Shown in pieces: positions 60,885-64,000 of a stretch of DNA of 64,000 bases. Position 1 is the stretch's first letter. Every line of letters begins with the position of its first letter. Position numbers and translations under genes: made by a program. Below the pieces are notes generated by a model that was not told the origin of the DNA, ran no database searches, and saw only the letters and a list, made by a program, of their open reading frames with translations. This DNA comes from an uncultured Cytophagales bacterium (GTDB taxonomy: Bacteria > Bacteroidota > Bacteroidia > Cytophagales > Cyclobacteriaceae), in NCBI GenBank assembly GCA_913057175.1, contig CAJXNP010000014.1, forward strand, positions 124,001-188,000, read 5' to 3'.

Positions 60885-63632
60885 CTATTGTGATCCTCCA
60901 ACCACAAATCCATAATCACCACTTTTTACTCGGTACAATTCATAATTCCCAGATTTTTCCAGGAATGTTATTCCAATTGGATCGTTGTTCACGAAAACAA
61001 CTTCTTCACCGCTTTCAACAGGAACATACACCGTAGCCTCGCAGCCAACGGGCACTTTTACATCCATGGAAAAGTCATTTGTAGAATTTCTCCAGGTAAT
61101 GCCTGCTTTACCGTAGTTGGTTAGGTTATAATAGCTCACCGAGTCCATGTCCTTTATGACCTGTGGTTTGAAAATAATGTGTTTAAATCCGGCTTTTTCC
61201 TGATCAGGTTGCATGCCTGCAAGGTTTTGGTAAAACCAGACCAATCCGCCACCAAACATCGGGTGATTAAAAGAGCCACTTTCATCCCAGTGCTCTCGCG
61301 AGGTAGTAGATCCCAACTCAATCCATCGGCCGTAGCTGGGAAAATCCTTTTTATTCATCGCTTCGTAGGCAAGGTCATTGAGATCATTTTCTGCCAGAAC
61401 TTCAAAGAAATACCTCGTTCCGAAAATTCCCGTATCAAAGTGTCCGTCATTTGCCTTTATGTTGTTTACGAGTGACTGCAGTACAGCTTTCTTTCTTTCA
61501 TCAGGGACCCCCATTCTCAATGCCAGAACATTACCACCTCCATTTCCATAAGTTTGTTTTTCTTTATCGAAAAATGTGTTGTGAAATGCATTTTTAGTAT
61601 GAAGAGCAAGATCAGCATACTTTTTAGCATCTTCTGTTTTACCTAATATTTCTGCTGCTTTTGCAGTAATATCAGCACAAAGCCAATAGTAGAAGGTGTG
61701 AACTAATTCATCAGGTACTTGTGGTCCGGGAAATGCCCACTCCCCAAGGTTAAACCATTTCAAAATTTCACCGGTTCCACCTCTTCGCTGCGAGTACATA
61801 ATGCCCTTTTCATTCACCCACTGGTCCATGTAATGGATGTAGCCCTTCATCGATTCGAAATTGTCTGCCAGCATGTCGATAGCGCCATAATGCTGATAAA
61901 ACTCCCATGGCATAATGCAAATAGCCGCTCCCCAGGCCACGCCACCCCCACAACCCGGTTGCCAGGGCGCACCATTGGGAACGTAACCGGTACTTTTCAC
62001 CTGGGCATCGTGAATATCCTGGATCCATTTATGGTAAAAATTGCGAGCATCATAATTGTACAAGACTGTCTGGACAGCTACCTGACCATCTCCTGTGTAA
62101 GCCGACCGCTCCCTGTGTGGACAATCAGAGGCAATCCCTCCGTGCATGTTGTCCACTTGGCTTCTTTTCCAAATTTTATTGATGTCATTAAATAATTCAT
62201 TGGAAGTTTGGAAGGTGGCTGATTCATGGACTTCGGTGTAGACTGCTTCTGCCGTGAGATGTTCCGGACTCAATTCCCCCGGCCAGTTTTTCACTTCAAT
62301 TCCGCTAAAAACAAACCAATTAAAACGGGGAGCGTAGTTTCCTGGGCCATTTCCATCACAGATATAAGAATTTTCACCGGAGTATAAATTTCCATTGAAT
62401 GAAATATCGATTTGATGTCCGGCGGGGCCATCAACATTATTTAACCGGACCCAGCCACTGATCTCCACTCCAAAATCTACCTGGTAGTCGCCATTCTCCA
62501 TTTTTTCTATCGATACAGGCTGAAAGGTTTCCATCACCTTGTCCGGGTATGCGGTATGGGCGACAAGTTCCCCGCCAGGCGCTCTCTTAACGACCGTGTT
62601 TTGCCAGGAACTATCATCAAAATCATTGGTGCTCCAACCGTCAAGTTCCTTTCGGGCATCGTATATTTCGCCGTAATACACCATGTTTTTCAGAATGGGT
62701 CCTTTCGCAATTTTCCAGGATTCATCGGAAATAATTACTTCTTCACTACCATCCTGGTAGGTAAGGTGTATTTGCCCCATAAATCGTGGAGTTCCATATC
62801 CTTCGGCCCAGAATTTTTCCGGATTGTAAAAACCATTTCCCAGGATACTTCCAACAGTATTTTCACCTTTTTGCAGCAAATTTGAAAGGTCATAGGCCAG
62901 GTAAAACACTTTGTACCGGGTAAAATCGTCCGGTACGTTTATGTTGGCATTCGCCAATGCAGGCCGTTTACCATAATTTGTTTGATTGGGCACCAAAACA
63001 TCATCTCCTACTTTTTTGCCGTTGGCATAGAGTTCAAAATATCCGAGACCGGTTACATATGCTACCGCGCTTTTTATTTCCTTTTCGATTACAAATTTTT
63101 TCCTCAAGAGTGGGGCAGGTGGGCCAAAAGTGTCCGGTATTTGCTGAGGGTAGTTCGTGCGCGGATATGCATCTTCACCTTGCCATGGCGCTCCAATCCA
63201 TTGGGCTTTCCATTCATCTGCCTCCAGAATGCCCATTTTCCATTGTGCTGGTTCACTCCATGGTGAAGCGTTATCATCATTATCCCAAACCCTGACCTGC
63301 CACCAGCAATCTTGTCGGCTGTTTAATGGTTTGCCTTCATAGATGATCCTCGACGACTCACCGGATACTACCTTTTCACTATCCCACATGTCCGGGTCAC
63401 TGAGCTTATCCTTTGTACTGGCAACCCGAATTTGATAAGCCGTCTGAGCCAGTCCACGTTTATCTAGAAGAGCCTCGTTGATCCATGATAACCGTGGTTG
63501 GCCTATATCAATCAATGGCTGATCGCTCCGGTATTCGCAGCTAAGGGATACAGGACTGATCTGAGCAACCTGACTTGTTTGCTGGCAGCTTAATAGAATG
63601 AAGATTGTGATGATAAATATTAGAGGGCGCAT
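60885..63632 (-). CDS. GH78 alpha-L-rhamnosidase
   Basis: A 915-residue multidomain enzyme with a lipoprotein signal peptide (lipobox L-L-S-C, Cys16). N-terminal beta-sandwich and carbohydrate-binding parts span ~25-440 and the (alpha/alpha)6 catalytic barrel ~450-800. The GH78 signature D-C-P-H-R-E-R is present, with Glu508 the probable general acid, followed by Y-T-G-D-G-Q. A C-terminal beta domain closes the protein. It releases terminal alpha-L-rhamnose by an inverting mechanism. It heads a minus-strand unit with the sulfatase and YdjC genes (48- and 39-base gaps). Free rhamnose could feed the RhmD-like pathway encoded at 51571-54603. Confidence 0.93.
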   Translation of the reverse strand: MRPLIFIITIFILLSCQQTSQVAQISPVSLSCEYRSDQPLIDIGQPRLSWINEALLDKRGLAQTAYQIRVASTKDKLSDPDMWDSEKVVSGESSRIIYEGKPLNSRQDCWWQVRVWDNDDNASPWSEPAQWKMGILEADEWKAQWIGAPWQGEDAYPRTNYPQQIPDTFGPPAPLLRKKFVIEKEIKSAVAYVTGLGYFELYANGKKVGDDVLVPNQTNYGKRPALANANINVPDDFTRYKVFYLAYDLSNLLQKGENTVGSILGNGFYNPEKFWAEGYGTPRFMGQIHLTYQDGSEEVIISDESWKIAKGPILKNMVYYGEIYDARKELDGWSTNDFDDSSWQNTVVKRAPGGELVAHTAYPDKVMETFQPVSIEKMENGDYQVDFGVEISGWVRLNNVDGPAGHQIDISFNGNLYSGENSYICDGNGPGNYAPRFNWFVFSGIEVKNWPGELSPEHLTAEAVYTEVHESATFQTSNELFNDINKIWKRSQVDNMHGGIASDCPHRERSAYTGDGQVAVQTVLYNYDARNFYHKWIQDIHDAQVKSTGYVPNGAPWQPGCGGGVAWGAAICIMPWEFYQHYGAIDMLADNFESMKGYIHYMDQWVNEKGIMYSQRRGGTGEILKWFNLGEWAFPGPQVPDELVHTFYYWLCADITAKAAEILGKTEDAKKYADLALHTKNAFHNTFFDKEKQTYGNGGGNVLALRMGVPDERKKAVLQSLVNNIKANDGHFDTGIFGTRYFFEVLAENDLNDLAYEAMNKKDFPSYGRWIELGSTTSREHWDESGSFNHPMFGGGLVWFYQNLAGMQPDQEKAGFKHIIFKPQVIKDMDSVSYYNLTNYGKAGITWRNSTNDFSMDVKVPVGCEATVYVPVESGEEVVFVNNDPIGITFLEKSGNYELYRVKSGDYGFVVGGSQ

Positions 63633-64000
63633 GAAAATTGGGTCTATTTGAATGAATTTCTGTACTTAAATATGACTTTTAGTTGAATCAATTCAATATA
63701 ATCTAAGTCAATATTTGATCGTAAAATGTTTTTATTGCTTGTCATCTAGAAATAAATTGACTCAATTTATTAATTTCTTTTTATAGTAATTTTTCATTCT
63801 TTTCTTAGATCTCCGACCTTTTTATAAATCTGATTTTAGAGTTAAGATTTTAATGCTTCTATGTGGCCTTGTAAAATAATTTAAGCATAATATTTTTGGA
63901 AATTTTTCTAAAAATAAACTTGATATCGGGTCTATTTTGAATGGAGGCCGTTTTTTTATCGTTGATTCAACCTTTGAGAAACCATTATTAGACTTAAAAG
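63633..64000. other. Upstream region of the rhamnosidase unit
   Basis: These 368 AT-rich bases hold no gene I can support. They must contain the promoter for the minus-strand GH78-sulfatase-YdjC unit. No exact Bacteroidota promoter match was found. Confidence 0.35.

Noticed and set aside
61719-62195. A 158-codon plus-strand frame within the GH78 gene
   Set aside because: It runs opposite to the catalytic region containing the D-C-P-H-R-E-R motif; treated as a chance open frame.

Overview
The window looks like a chromosomal segment of a marine or environmental Bacteroidota, most likely from the Cytophagia. This rests on a SusC/SusD pair, a hybrid two-component system of the Reg_prop/Y_Y_Y type, histidine kinases with an S-H-N-L-R-S-P H-box, a Bacteroidota-type ECF sigma factor, many lipoproteins, moderate AT richness and weak Shine-Dalgarno sites. 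The lineage below phylum level is inference. No rRNA, tRNA, CRISPR array, phage or intact transposase gene was recognised.

Layout. (1) 1-8.6 kb is housekeeping and mixed: the end of a K+/H+ antiporter, an SLC13 carboxylate transporter, an Rrf2 regulator, an alpha/beta hydrolase, a CNNM/CBS protein, a short-chain dehydrogenase and an unusual ferredoxin-adenylate cyclase-globin fusion. (2) 8.6-29 kb is a carbohydrate and uronate locus: SGNH acetylesterase, GH29 fucosidase, an 821-residue secreted esterase, a hybrid two-component regulator, then a divergent gene set uxaC-kdgK-kdgA-dctP-dctQ-dctM-uxaB-uxaA. Together these can import a uronate by a TRAP transporter and take D-galacturonate through tagaturonate, altronate and 2-keto-3-deoxygluconate to pyruvate and glyceraldehyde-3-phosphate. 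UxaC would also convert glucuronate to fructuronate.

(3) 29-42.3 kb is accessory: a PAS kinase, a PP2C-like phosphatase, a frameshifted truncated globin, several lipoproteins, a palindromic MITE-like element, and a two-component pair flanked by two lipoproteins that share a six-cysteine C-terminal module ending in C-P-Y-C. (4) 42.4-57.5 kb is a second catabolic locus: XRE-cupin regulator, susC, susD, two tandem GH39 genes, an L-rhamnonate-dehydratase-like enolase-superfamily enzyme, an SDR, an AraD1/GguC-type FAH-fold enzyme and a second complete TRAP transporter. It looks like a self-contained system that cleaves a glycan outside the cell, imports an acidic sugar by TRAP and breaks it down without phosphorylation. 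Its substrate is not known from the sequence. (5) 57.8-63.6 kb holds an orphan ECF sigma factor and, on the minus strand, a YdjC-type deacetylase, an S1 sulfatase and a GH78 alpha-L-rhamnosidase. These fit a sulfated, rhamnose- and uronate-containing polysaccharide (ulvan-like or rhamnogalacturonan-like), but that assignment is inference.

Most notable for follow-up: the ferredoxin-cyclase-globin fusion at 6176-7495, the second catabolic locus with its atypical dehydratase, the six-cysteine C-P-Y-C module, and the 175-bp palindromic element whose right arm contains the predicted start codon of one C-P-Y-C gene.
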